Below the pieces are notes generated by a model, which was given only the letters and a program-made list of their open reading frames with translations, was not told where the DNA came from and ran no database searches. A DNA stretch of 64,000 bases from Streptomyces sp. RB17 (lineage in GTDB: Bacteria > Actinomycetota > Actinomycetes > Streptomycetales > Streptomycetaceae): the NCBI RefSeq assembly GCF_009604455.1, contig NZ_WEGL01000008.1:62001-126000 (forward strand), read 5' to 3'. Shown in pieces: positions 50,520-60,862 of the stretch (the first letter of the stretch is position 1; the number at the start of each line of letters is the position of its first letter). The translations under genes were made by a program, and so were the position numbers.

Positions 50520-51407
50520 GTGAGTACCCTTGCGCACACCATGATGACCGCCGCCCGCTCCACCGACTCCGGTCTGGCCGGCCCGGGCGAACTCGACCGC
50601 TACCCCTACGCAGAGCCCCACGTGGCCGACCGCGTCGGAGCGCCCTCCTGGGAGGGCGCGGACCCCGAGCTGGGCCGCGTCGGCCGACGTGCCGCGGGCA
50701 GCCGCGGACGCGGACTGCACGGCCAACTCGTTCAACAGCTCGGACAGATGATCGTATCCGGAGACCTGGGCGCGGACCGACCGCTGGTGCCCGAGGAGAT
50801 CGGCCAGCGCTTCGAGGTCTCCCGCACCGTCGTCCGCGAGTCCCTCCGTGTCCTCGAAGCCAAGGGCCTGGTCAGTGCCCGCCCGAACGTCGGCACGCGC
50901 GTGCGTCCCGTCAGCGACTGGAACCTGCTCGACCCCGACATCATCGAGTGGCGGGCCTTCGGGCCCCAGCGCGACGATCAGCGCCGCGAGCTGAGCGAGC
51001 TGCGCTGGACGATCGAGCCGCTCGCCGCCCGCCTCGCCGCCGGGCACGGGCGGGAGGACGTGCAGCAGCGCCTCTGCGACATGGTCGAGATCATGAGCCA
51101 TGCCATGGCGCAGGGCGACTCGCTGACGTACTCGCGCGCCGACAACGAGTTCCACGCCCTGCTCATCCAGATCGCCGGCAACCGCATGCTGGAGCACCTC
51201 TCCGGGATCGTCTCGGCGGCCCTCCAGGTCTCCGGCGGTCCGGTCACGGGTTGTGAGCGGCCGAACGAGGCGTCGCTCGCGCAGCACGCGCGGATCGTCG
51301 ACGCGCTCGGCACCGGCGACGGCGCGGCCGCCGAGACGGCCATGCGGCAACTGCTCACGGTCCACCCCGAGGTCGAGCGCGTGGTGCCCGCCCCGCGCGA
51401 GCACTGA
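50520..51407 (+). CDS. whiH: sporulation regulator WhiH (GntR/FadR family)
   Basis: 295 residues. After a ~70-residue extension (MSTLAHTMMTAARSTDSGLA) comes a GntR winged helix: LHGQLVQQLGQMIVSGDLGA, LVPEEIGQRFEVSRTVVRES and LRVLEAKGLVSARPNVGTRV. The C-terminal FCD domain has ELRWTIEPLAARLAA and DNEFHALLIQIAGNRMLEHL with His residues for a metal or ligand. GTG 50520 follows AAAGGA. Its position directly before hrdB, and the sequence as I remember it, identify WhiH, needed in S. coelicolor for sporulation septation in aerial hyphae. It is autoregulatory there. A 17-bp hairpin follows. Confidence 0.85.
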   Translation: MSTLAHTMMTAARSTDSGLAGPGELDRYPYAEPHVADRVGAPSWEGADPELGRVGRRAAGSRGRGLHGQLVQQLGQMIVSGDLGADRPLVPEEIGQRFEVSRTVVRESLRVLEAKGLVSARPNVGTRVRPVSDWNLLDPDIIEWRAFGPQRDDQRRELSELRWTIEPLAARLAAGHGREDVQQRLCDMVEIMSHAMAQGDSLTYSRADNEFHALLIQIAGNRMLEHLSGIVSAALQVSGGPVTGCERPNEASLAQHARIVDALGTGDGAAAETAMRQLLTVHPEVERVVPAPREH

Positions 51408-51500
51408 GCCCCGCGACCGGGGTGGTGCGGTCGCCGGTGTGCGGCGTCGGCCTGGCTCTCGGGGCGCTCGTGTCGGCGCCGGGCGCGTTGCCGGCCGCCG

Positions 51501-51540
51501 CTGGACCCCGCCGGACCCTGTCCGGTCCGGCGGGGTCCAG
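51501..51540. terminator. whiH terminator
   Basis: CTGGACCCCGCCGGACC, six-base loop, then the exact reverse complement: 17-bp perfect arms, 94 bases after the whiH stop, separating it from hrdB. Confidence 0.85.
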
Positions 51541-51712
51541 CGGTGCGACCGGCCGCCGGGGCCATGTGCACGACCGGGCAGGACGGCAACGGTGATCTGG
51601 TCTGCCCGTGTCTGACTCCTTTTGACCGCTTACGGGGTGTGACTCGGGCCACGCAGATTGGGCGTAACGCTCGTGGAGACAGCGCGATGACCTAAGAGGT
51701 GACAGCCGCGGA

Positions 51713-51741
51713 GGGAATACGGACGCCATCACAGGCGCTGT
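51713..51741 (+). promoter_or_regulatory. possible sigma-R-type promoter of hrdB
   Basis: GGGAAT followed 18 bases later by GCT, against a SigR consensus GGAAT-N18-GTT. hrdB is a known SigR target in S. coelicolor (Paget and co-workers), so the element is plausible though the -10 is imperfect. Confidence 0.33.
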
Positions 51742-51854
51742 GCATCTTCCCCGGCCCCCGCCCGCGCCGTCGGCCCATCCCCAGGCCGGTGGTCGGCTCC
51801 TGTCCGCAGTGGACGGTGCCGGAAGCCGTTTTCCAACGTTCCGAGAGGTTGTTC

Positions 51855-53399
51855 GTGTCGGCCAGCACATCCCGTACGCTCCCGCCGGAGATCGCCGAGT
51901 CCGTCTCTGTCATGGCGCTCATTGAGCGGGGAAAGGCTGAGGGGCAGATCGCCGGCGACGATGTGCGTCGGGCCTTCGAAGCTGACCAGATTCCGGCCAC
52001 TCAGTGGAAGAACGTACTGCGCAGCCTCAACCAGATTCTTGAGGAAGAGGGTGTGACGCTGATGGTCAGTGCCGCAGAGCCCAAGCGCACCCGCAAGAGC
52101 GTCGCAGCGAAGAGCCCGGCGAAGCGCACCGCCACCAAGACGGTCGCGGCGAAGGCGGTGACGACGACGAGGCAGGCCACCGCCACCACGGCCGCCCCCG
52201 TGGCGCCCGTCGCTCCGGCCGCAGCCGATTCCGCCGAGGAAGCCGCACCCGCCAAGAAGGCCGCGGCCAAGAAGACCACCGCCAAGAAGGCGGCTGCCAA
52301 GAAGGCCGTCGCCAAGAAGACGGTGGCCAAGAAGACCACGGCCAAGAAGGACGACGCCGAGCTTCTCGAGGACGAGGTGCTCGAGGAGACCAAGGTCGCC
52401 GACGAGCCCGAGGGCGCCGAGAACGCGGGCTTCGTCCTGTCCGACGAGGACGAGGACGACGCGCCCGCGCAGCAGGTCGCCGCGGCCGGCGCCACCGCCG
52501 ACCCGGTCAAGGACTACCTGAAGCAGATCGGCAAGGTCCCCCTGCTCAACGCCGAGCAGGAGGTCGAGCTGGCCAAGCGCATCGAGGCGGGTCTGTTCGC
52601 CGAGGACAAGCTGGCCAACGCCGACAAGCTGGCGCCGAAGCTCAAGCGTGAGCTGGAGATCATCGCCGAGGACGGCCGCCGCGCCAAGAACCACCTCCTG
52701 GAGGCCAACCTCCGACTGGTGGTCTCCCTGGCCAAGCGCTACACCGGCCGCGGCATGCTCTTCCTGGACCTCATTCAGGAGGGCAACCTCGGTCTGATCC
52801 GCGCGGTCGAGAAGTTCGACTACACCAAGGGCTACAAGTTCTCCACGTACGCCACCTGGTGGATCCGTCAGGCCATCACCCGCGCCATGGCCGACCAGGC
52901 CCGCACCATCCGTATCCCGGTGCACATGGTCGAGGTCATCAACAAGCTCGCGCGCGTGCAGCGCCAGATGCTCCAGGACCTGGGCCGCGAGCCCACCCCG
53001 GAGGAGCTGGCCAAGGAGCTCGACATGACCCCGGAGAAGGTCATCGAGGTCCAGAAGTACGGCCGTGAGCCCATCTCCCTGCACACCCCCCTGGGTGAGG
53101 ACGGCGACAGCGAGTTCGGTGACCTCATCGAGGACTCCGAGGCCGTCGTCCCCGCCGACGCCGTCAGCTTCACGCTCCTGCAGGAGCAGCTGCACTCCGT
53201 TCTGGACACCCTGTCCGAGCGCGAGGCCGGCGTCGTCTCCATGCGGTTCGGTCTCACCGACGGTCAGCCGAAGACCCTCGACGAGATCGGCAAGGTGTAC
53301 GGCGTGACGCGTGAGCGCATCCGCCAGATCGAGTCCAAGACCATGTCGAAGCTGCGCCACCCCTCGCGTTCCCAGGTGCTGCGCGACTACCTCGACTAG
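51855..53399 (+). CDS. hrdB: principal RNA polymerase sigma factor HrdB
   Basis: 514 residues, group 1 sigma-70. GTG 51855 gives the start SASTSRTLPPEIAESVSVMA after GAGAGG. The N-terminal ~200 residues contain a long Ala/Lys segment (repeated AAKK and TAKK, ~130-165) and acidic tracts. Region 1.2 begins near residue 215 (DPVKDYLKQIGKVPLL), region 2 near 283-345 (LRLVVSLAKRYTGRGMLFLD, FSTYATWWIRQAITRAMADQ), and region 4 at ~455-514 (VVSMRFGLTDGQPKTLDEIG, VTRERIRQIESKTMSKLRHP). It directs most vegetative transcription. A terminator follows. The long upstream frame (from 51699) lacks homology and is not coding. Confidence 0.97.
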   Translation: MSASTSRTLPPEIAESVSVMALIERGKAEGQIAGDDVRRAFEADQIPATQWKNVLRSLNQILEEEGVTLMVSAAEPKRTRKSVAAKSPAKRTATKTVAAKAVTTTRQATATTAAPVAPVAPAAADSAEEAAPAKKAAAKKTTAKKAAAKKAVAKKTVAKKTTAKKDDAELLEDEVLEETKVADEPEGAENAGFVLSDEDEDDAPAQQVAAAGATADPVKDYLKQIGKVPLLNAEQEVELAKRIEAGLFAEDKLANADKLAPKLKRELEIIAEDGRRAKNHLLEANLRLVVSLAKRYTGRGMLFLDLIQEGNLGLIRAVEKFDYTKGYKFSTYATWWIRQAITRAMADQARTIRIPVHMVEVINKLARVQRQMLQDLGREPTPEELAKELDMTPEKVIEVQKYGREPISLHTPLGEDGDSEFGDLIEDSEAVVPADAVSFTLLQEQLHSVLDTLSEREAGVVSMRFGLTDGQPKTLDEIGKVYGVTRERIRQIESKTMSKLRHPSRSQVLRDYLD

Positions 53400-53419
53400 G
53401 TCGCGGTCGTACGACGGCG

Positions 53420-53452
53420 AAGGCCCGGTTCCCCACGCGGGAGCCGGGCTTT
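53420..53452. terminator. hrdB terminator
   Basis: AAGGCCCGGTTCCC, five-base loop, GGGAGCCGGGCTTTC: strong GC stem with a G-T pair, then TTTCG, 20 bases after the stop. Confidence 0.85.
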
Positions 53453-53521
53453 CGTGCTGCGCGCGACGGCGTAGTGGATCACTCTGGGTGTTCCGGTACC
53501 ACCCGAGAGTGAGGAGCCTGT

Positions 53522-54382
53522 ATGCGCCGTTCCGTTGCGCGGGCACTGATCCGGCCGCTGGCCCTGGCGGCCGCCGTGACCGCCATACCCCTGGAGAACG
53601 CAGCTCCCGCGGCCGCCGACAGCGTGGTGGTCGGGGGCTTTCCGATAGACGTCTCCCAGGCTCCGTGGACCGTCGCGCTGTCCAGCCGTGACCGGTTCGG
53701 GGGTACGCGGGCGGGCCAGTTCTGCGGCGGCGTCGCGGTCGCACGGACGGCGGTGCTGACCGCGGCCCACTGTCTGGCCGAGGACGTCCTCGGGGCGCCC
53801 CCGAACCGTGTGCGCGACCTCCGGGTCATCGCGGGCCGCACCGATCTGCTGTCGAGTGAGGGGCAGGAGGTCGCCGTACGCGACGCCTGGATCAATCCGG
53901 CGTACGACACCGGGACCAACGCCGGCGACTTCGCCGTGCTCACCCTGGCCAAGCCGTTGCCGCAGAGCGCGGTCATCGGCATGGCGGGCGCGGCGGATCC
54001 GGCCTACAGGGCGGGCACGCAGGCCACGGTCTCCGGGTGGGGTGACACGACCGGCGGGGGTGCCTATGCGCACAGGCTGTACGCCGCACACGTGCACGTA
54101 CTGCCCGACGACCGCTGCGTCCGCGCCTATCAGGGCGGCCTCGACGGCACCTACCGGGCCGGCAGCATGCTCTGCGCCGGAGAGGCCGCCGGGGGCCCGG
54201 ATGCCTGCCAGGGGGACAGCGGCGGCCCGCTGGTGGCGGGAGGGCGGCTGATCGGGCTCGTGTCCTGGGGGAGCGGCTGCGGCAGGCGGGGCAGCCCCGG
54301 TGTGTACACACGCGTCTCCGACGCCGTGAGAGCCGTGGAGACGGCCTCAGGGGGCCGGACGCGGCCTCACGGAGGCTCGTGA
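53522..54382 (+). CDS. secreted trypsin-like serine protease (S1A)
   Basis: 286 residues. A signal peptide (MRRSVARALIRPLALAAAVT then AAPAAADS) precedes the mature start VVVGGFPIDVSQAPWTVAL. The triad is His in LTAAHCLAE, Asp in AGDFAVLTL and Ser in ACQGDSGGPLVAGG; Cys pairs CGG..AAHC and C..C around the active serine are conserved. SGWGD and SWGSGCGRRGSPGVYTRV are typical S1A blocks; a Asp six residues before the serine (PDACQGDSGG) predicts cleavage after Lys or Arg. Convergent with the small DUF7455 gene across a perfect hairpin. Confidence 0.94.
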   Translation: MRRSVARALIRPLALAAAVTAIPLENAAPAAADSVVVGGFPIDVSQAPWTVALSSRDRFGGTRAGQFCGGVAVARTAVLTAAHCLAEDVLGAPPNRVRDLRVIAGRTDLLSSEGQEVAVRDAWINPAYDTGTNAGDFAVLTLAKPLPQSAVIGMAGAADPAYRAGTQATVSGWGDTTGGGAYAHRLYAAHVHVLPDDRCVRAYQGGLDGTYRAGSMLCAGEAAGGPDACQGDSGGPLVAGGRLIGLVSWGSGCGRRGSPGVYTRVSDAVRAVETASGGRTRPHGGS

Positions 54383-54405
54383 AGCGTCCACACGGGAACA
54401 TGAGC

Positions 54406-54441
54406 ACGGGCGGCCGCTCCTGGACAGGAGCGGCCGCCCGT
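54406..54441. terminator. bidirectional terminator between protease and DUF7455 gene
   Basis: ACGGGCGGCCGCTCCTG-ga-CAGGAGCGGCCGCCCGT: 17-bp perfect inverted repeat, about 24 bases after the protease stop and 43 before the end of the reverse gene. Confidence 0.87.
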
Positions 54442-54483
54442 TCGCCGGCCTGTGCCGGAGCTGGCTCGTCGTATGTGCGAGAT

Positions 54484-54714
54484 TCAGCGCTCTTCGTCGG
54501 AAGCGGTGTTCGGAACCGACGTCAGCCGCTCCGTCTCGTCCTGTATCTCAGCGGCGATCTTCTTGAGTTCCGGCTCGAACTTGCGACCGTGGTGGCCGCA
54601 GAAGAGCAGCTCTCCGCCGCTGAGCAGGACGACGCGCAGGTATGCCTGGGCGCCACAGCGGTCGCAGCGATCGGCGGCCGTCAGGTGGCTCGCGGGGGTC
54701 AGAACAGTAGTCAC
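54484..54714 (-). CDS. small Cys-rich DUF7455 protein
   Basis: 76 residues. LTAADRCDRCGAQAYLRVVL followed by GGELLFCGHHGRKFEPEL gives a CxxC...CxHH zinc-ribbon-like pair, then a helical charged tail. I recall this as a conserved actinobacterial protein (DUF7455) near parE/hrdB. ATG 54714 with GAGGCGAC just upstream. Zinc binding is inferred from the Cys/His pattern; function unknown. Confidence 0.8.
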   Translation of the reverse strand: MTTVLTPASHLTAADRCDRCGAQAYLRVVLLSGGELLFCGHHGRKFEPELKKIAAEIQDETERLTSVPNTASDEER

Positions 54715-55153
54715 GTCGCCTCTTCTCTAGCTCGACGAGCTGTCGTACCAGGGTCAACATCCAACCAGCCCGAAAACGTTCCCGCTCGTGGCTTTTCCTG
54801 GAAAAAATCTTCCGGGCGGCTGTCTGCTGCCGGTTGGCGGCGAATGTGCCGTAGTGCGTCTCTCGTGGTGCTTACGGTTTCGCGCAGTGTTGTGTTTCGG
54901 TCCTCCAGGCGGGGTTGCCTGTTGTTCAGGAGGACGTGCCCGGAGCCTAAATGGTTCATGCCTCCAATGGAACGTGATATGTACTTCACTCCATCGAGGG
55001 ATCGAACAGGTATGCGAGCCTGGACTAGTCTGAGTTCTTGACGAGGGTGGCGTTACATCGGCTCTACCAGGCCTCGGTACCCTCTGAGCGGCGACCGAAG
55101 CCGTCCCCTTACCCAGTAGGGGGCCAACTGAAATTCAGCGAGGAGCGAACCGC
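54715..55153. other. 440-base region before parE
   Basis: No supported gene. GC content is visibly lower than the surroundings. TTGACG near 55037 could be a -35 of the parE promoter, but no clear -10 matches at 16-19 bases. The reverse frame 54711-54989 lacks any family feature and overlaps the DUF7455 start, so I do not annotate it. Confidence 0.45.
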
Positions 55154-57277
<2,124 letters not shown>

Positions 57278-57383
57278 CCGCTGCGCTGGGCCTCGGCCGA
57301 CTCAGCATGCCCGAGGTGGGCTGACCTGGTCGGCCGGGGCGGGCGAGGGGGCCGCTGGCCGGCGGAGGGGGATGGTGTTCTGT

Positions 57384-57446
57384 CTCCGTGGGCTCCGTGG
57401 GCTCCGTGGGCTCCGTGGGCTCCGTGGGCTGGGTGGGCTGGGTGGG
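57384..57446. repeat. 9-bp tandem array, seven units
   Basis: CTCCGTGGG five times in exact tandem (57384-57428), then CTGGGTGGG twice. Strong purine/pyrimidine strand bias: the upper strand is G-rich and could form a quadruplex (GGG runs every nine bases). Confidence 0.88.
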
Positions 57447-57514
57447 CCTCTGAGGTCGGCGGGTTGGTTTTCTGCGGTGGTTGGGGCCGTCCTTCGGTTT
57501 CGGTCGGGTGGCTC

Positions 57515-57634
57515 GTGCGGTGGCTGAGTCGTCTGTGCGGTGGACGCGTGGTCCGTGCGGTGGACGCGTGGTCCGTGAGGCGGCCGGGTAGTCCGTGCGG
57601 TGGCTGCGTAGTCCGTGCGGTGGCTGGGTGGTTC
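57515..57634. repeat. 20-bp tandem array, six units
   Basis: GTGCGGTGGACGCGTGGTCC and its variants occur six times head to tail; units 2 and 3 are identical and the others differ at 3-6 positions. The unit length is almost two helical turns. Confidence 0.85.
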
Positions 57635-57891
57635 TTCGGGTCCGGCCGGGCGGCCGCCGACCGCCACGATTCTCTGCGGTGGCCGGACCCCGGCCGCGAC
57701 CGACCTCCGCCTCCCCTCCCGGCGCGGTATGCGCACCCGCGGGGTCTACACCCGTGGGTGGAGACGAGCCGCTGCAGGTTTCCACCCGTGATCCACCCCG
57801 GCTCCGATCTCCCGACCTGCGCTTTTCCGTAGCTTCGTAGGTGTCGGCAGCACCCGCTCCCGACACCACCTTCTCGCTCACGGAGGCTTTG

Positions 57892-58413
57892 ATGTCCGGG
57901 CTCGTCAACGCGCTGGTGATCGTGGCCGTCGCCGCCATAGTGATCGTGCGGTAGTTCCGCGCCCGCGCCATCAACACCGACCGGCGCTGGTGGCTGATCC
58001 CCGTGGTCCTCGCCGTCCTGGCGCTGCGCGAGCCCGGCATCCTCGACGCCCACCACCGTGCGGAATCCGCCGTGCTGCTTGCGGTGGAACTGATCATCGG
58101 TGTGGCCACCGGCGCCGGCTGGGCCTGGACGACCCGCATCTGGACGGAACCGGACGGTGTCGTGTGGACCAAGAGCACCAGGGCGAGCGTCGCGGTATGG
58201 ATCGTGGGCATAGCCCTGCGCATCGGTATCTACGCCATCGGCGCCGTACTCGGCCTGCACCAGGACAGCTCCGCCCTGATGTGCGCTCTCGCCGCCACTC
58301 TGCTGGTCCGTGGCGGAATCCTGGTCTGGCGGGCGCAGTCTCTCGGCGGCGTGAACCGCCCCGCTCCGGCGTACGGTGACGGCATGCGGCCGGTCAGGAG
58401 GGAGCGCGCGTGA
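57892..58413 (+). pseudogene. DUF1453-like membrane protein gene with in-frame amber codon 21
   Basis: ATG 57892 follows GGAGG by five bases and codes MSGLVNALVIVAVAAIVIVR, then TAG (57952-57954), then FRARAINTDRRWWLIPVVLA and four membrane helices through the same frame to 58413. A CAG-to-TAG change would restore VIVRQFRARAI. The rest (LREPGILDAHH, VELIIGVATGAGWAW, RLGIY-type segment) resembles DUF1453/CcdC-like proteins. Restart at the GTG 58003 could give a shorter protein. The stop overlaps the kinase start by four bases, so amber termination could reduce kinase translation. Possibly a sequencing error. Confidence 0.72.
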
Positions 58414-59561
58414 AGGAGAACGCCTGGACACGCTGGCCGTCGCGGGAGGCGCTCGGCCGCGAGGGAACCTCGGGGCCCCGGCGCCTGATCGCCTGGTCCG
58501 TCAGGTGCCTGGTGATCGCCATGCTTCTGTGGGGCGCGTACAACCAGAGCCACGTCGGCCTCTGGGGCGGACTCGCCGCGATGGGCGGGGTCCTCGTGAC
58601 TGCTCTCCTCGCCTGGGCCTTCTTCCGGACCACGTACCAGCACCGGCTGGTGCCCTCTCTGGTGCTGATGGGCGCACTCATGGGCATGGCGGTCGCCGGT
58701 GAGGCCACGGGGTTCAGGGGACCGGCCCTGGTGATCTGGTGCGGCTGTGGGATCGGCGCCCTGGAGCGGCTGCCACTCGCGGCCGCAGCTCCGGTGACCA
58801 CGGTGGGCCTGGCCGCATACTCCGCTTTCAACAACGACGTCTGGCTGACCACGGCCGCCTCGGTCGCGGGCATGGCCCTCGCCGGATACGTCCTGCGGCT
58901 GGACGCCGAGGCCCGCGGCCACGCGCAGCAACTGCTTGCCCAGGAGCGCGCCGCCCGGGCAGCCGAGGCCGAGTCCGCGGCGCTGGCCGAGCGAGCCCGG
59001 ATCGCACGGGAGATCCATGACGTGCTGGCCCACAGCCTTTCGGCGCAGCTGGTGCACCTGGAGGCGGCCCGGCTGCTGATCGAGAACGGCGCGGACCGTG
59101 ACCGCATCCTGGAGCGAGTGGTGGCCGCCCGGGGCATGGCCCGCGACGGGCTCGCCGAGACCCGGCAGGCCCTGTCCGCGCTGCGCGGCGAGCTGACTCC
59201 GCTGGAGGATTTCCTGAGCGAGCTCGTCAGCGGGGCCGACGGCGCCGAGGTCACTGTGACGGGTGAGCGCAGAGCCCTGCCGGCCGAGGCCTCCCAGGCC
59301 GTGCGCAGGGTCGCCCAGGAAGCGCTGACGAACGTCCGTAAGCACGCACAGGGTGCCAAGGTGCGCCTGAGACTCGACTACAGCGAGCACGAAGTGACGC
59401 TCGACGTGCGGGACACGGGAGGGCGGCCGGGCGAACTCACGGGATCCGGAGCCGGGTACGGTCTGCTGGGCATGCGCGAGCGGGCCGAGCTGCTGGGCGG
59501 TTCACTGGACGCGCGGCCGGAGGAGGAGGGGTTCGTGGTGACGCTGAAGGTGCCTGTATGA
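58410..59561 (+). CDS. NarL-type sensor histidine kinase
   Basis: 383 residues. Five or six membrane helices (~28-165) form the sensor, with SVRCLVIAMLLWGAYNQSHV and LIWCGCGIGALERLPLAAAA-type segments. A coiled coil (AQERAARAAEAESAALAERA) leads to the H-box RIAREIHDVLAHSLSAQLVHLE (phosphorylated His) and the ATPase motifs TNVRKHAQGAKV, VRDTGGRPG and GYGLLGMRERAELLGG. GTG 58410 overlaps the upstream DUF1453 stop, and its own stop overlaps the response regulator start (ATGA), so three genes are coupled. Signal unknown. Confidence 0.93.
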   Translation: MKENAWTRWPSREALGREGTSGPRRLIAWSVRCLVIAMLLWGAYNQSHVGLWGGLAAMGGVLVTALLAWAFFRTTYQHRLVPSLVLMGALMGMAVAGEATGFRGPALVIWCGCGIGALERLPLAAAAPVTTVGLAAYSAFNNDVWLTTAASVAGMALAGYVLRLDAEARGHAQQLLAQERAARAAEAESAALAERARIAREIHDVLAHSLSAQLVHLEAARLLIENGADRDRILERVVAARGMARDGLAETRQALSALRGELTPLEDFLSELVSGADGAEVTVTGERRALPAEASQAVRRVAQEALTNVRKHAQGAKVRLRLDYSEHEVTLDVRDTGGRPGELTGSGAGYGLLGMRERAELLGGSLDARPEEEGFVVTLKVPV

Positions 59562-60247
59562 CGGAGACGGAGGGGGAGAGGAAGCCCGCACGGGTGGTGG
59601 TCGCCGACGACCAGACCGTGGTCCGGGAGGGCATCGTGATGCTGCTCGGGCTGCTGCCCGGGGTGGAGGTCGTGGGGGCCGCGGGAGACGGCGAGGAGGC
59701 GGTGCGGCTGGTCGCGGAACTGGCCCCGGACGTCGTCCTGATGGATCTCAGGATGCCCCGCTGCGACGGCGTGGAGGCCACCCGGCGGATCCGGGCGGAG
59801 TACCCAGGGACCCAGGTCGTGGTGCTCACCACGTATGCGGACGACGAATCGCTGTTCCCCGCACTGCGCGCAGGCGCCCGGGGCTATCTGACCAAGGACG
59901 CGGGCGGTGACGAGATCGTGCGTGCCGTGGAGAGCGTGCTGTCGGGGGACGCGGGTCTGTCGCCGAGTGTCCAGCGCCGGTTGCTGGAGCGGCTGTCACA
60001 GCCGGAGCCCGGCCCGCCCGCGACCGTCCAGGCGCCGCCCGACGGACTGACCGCGCGGGAGACCGAGGTGCTGCTGCTGATCGCCGAAGGGTTCAGCAAT
60101 CAGGAGATCGCCCGCAAGCTGCATGTGTCGACCGCGACCGTGAAGACACACATCAACAATCTCTTCTCGAAAACGGGCCTCAAGGACCGGGCGCAGGCGG
60201 TGCGTTACGCCTACAGCAAGGGGCTGGTGCGGCCGCCCACAGAGTGA
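59558..60247 (+). CDS. NarL/LuxR-family response regulator
   Basis: 229 residues. Receiver: VVVADDQTVVREG (acidic pocket), Asp in VVLMDLRMPRCDG, Thr in VVVLTTYADD and Lys in GYLTKDAGG. DNA-binding: LTARETEVLLLIAEGFSNQE and IARKLHVSTATVKTHINNLF. ATG 59558 overlaps the kinase stop by four bases, so it is the output of the 58410 kinase. Targets unknown. Confidence 0.95.
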   Translation: MTETEGERKPARVVVADDQTVVREGIVMLLGLLPGVEVVGAAGDGEEAVRLVAELAPDVVLMDLRMPRCDGVEATRRIRAEYPGTQVVVLTTYADDESLFPALRAGARGYLTKDAGGDEIVRAVESVLSGDAGLSPSVQRRLLERLSQPEPGPPATVQAPPDGLTARETEVLLLIAEGFSNQEIARKLHVSTATVKTHINNLFSKTGLKDRAQAVRYAYSKGLVRPPTE

Positions 60248-60316
60248 ATCACCTGATGGGGTGAAGAGCCGGAGGAAGAAGAGTCACGGAACTTCCCGAT
60301 CTGTCCATCCTTGGGC

Positions 60317-60862
60317 ATGCAGTCAAGCAATGGTCGTGCCCGTGGAGCCGGAGACGGTCCCGAGAGTTCGGCCGAGAACCGTCAGGACCACGGCGCGCCC
60401 TCCCGTGGGACGTACGAAGACCCTTGGTACGACGCACTGGCCTCCGGCTGGGGCGAGTTGGACGCCACCGGTGTGCCCGCGCAGGCGATGCCATCCGCTC
60501 GCGGGGAGGGGAGCGGGAGGGCGGTTCGGGCACGCGATGTGTACGTCGAGGTGCAGCGCAGCGCGGCCTTTCAGGAGGTGCGCACCAGGTACCGGCGGTT
60601 CGTCGTGCCGGGAGTCGCCGCCTTCCTCGCCTGGTACCTGGGCTATGTGGTCGCCGCCACGACGGCGCCGGGACTCATGGCCCGTTCCGTGGCGGGAGCG
60701 GTGAACGTGGCCATGCTGGCCGGGCTCGGACAGTTCCTCACCACGTTCCTGCTCACCTGGGCCTACGCCCGGCACGCACGGCTGCGCCGGGACCGGGCGG
60801 CGCTGGAGCTGCGCTGGGACACCCAGGAACTGGCCCGCGAAGTGCGGGGAGACGCCTCGTGA
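60317..60862 (+). CDS. DUF485 membrane protein (symporter partner)
   Basis: 181 residues from ATG 60317. An ~80-residue Gly/Ser/Arg-rich extension precedes the DUF485 domain: VYVEVQRSAAFQEVRTRYRRFVVP, two membrane helices (AAFLAWYLGYVVAATTA and MLAGLGQFLTTFLLTWAYARHA) and a charged tail. DUF485 (YjcH-type) proteins are encoded with ActP-type acetate symporters, and here the stop overlaps the symporter start by four bases. The extension is much longer than in Escherichia coli YjcH. Start codon uncertain (TTG 60311 possible). Confidence 0.87.
   Translation: MQSSNGRARGAGDGPESSAENRQDHGAPSRGTYEDPWYDALASGWGELDATGVPAQAMPSARGEGSGRAVRARDVYVEVQRSAAFQEVRTRYRRFVVPGVAAFLAWYLGYVVAATTAPGLMARSVAGAVNVAMLAGLGQFLTTFLLTWAYARHARLRRDRAALELRWDTQELAREVRGDAS

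Larger units (their letters stand above)
57278..57891. other. repeat-rich intergenic region after parE
   Basis: About 610 bases with no supported gene. It holds a 9-bp array (57384-57446) and a 20-bp array (57515-57634). Long reverse frames across it code PTQPTEPTEP-type and HGPRVHRT-type repeats and are a by-product of the DNA repeats. Confidence 0.65.

Noticed and set aside
51600..51700. Possible standard -35/-10 promoter for hrdB
   Set aside because: I could not find hexamers with acceptable spacing by eye, so only the weak SigR-like element was listed.
51699..51854. Long N-terminal extension of the hrdB frame
   Set aside because: It covers the promoter and leader region, is not sigma-like, and the GTG at 51855 has a proper ribosome site and the known HrdB start.
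54711..54989. 92-codon reverse frame before the DUF7455 gene
   Set aside because: No homology features, overlaps the DUF7455 start, and lies in lower-GC promoter-like DNA.
57515..57634. Six 20-bp repeats considered as a CRISPR array
   Set aside because: Units are directly contiguous with no spacers and diverge from one another; no cas genes nearby.
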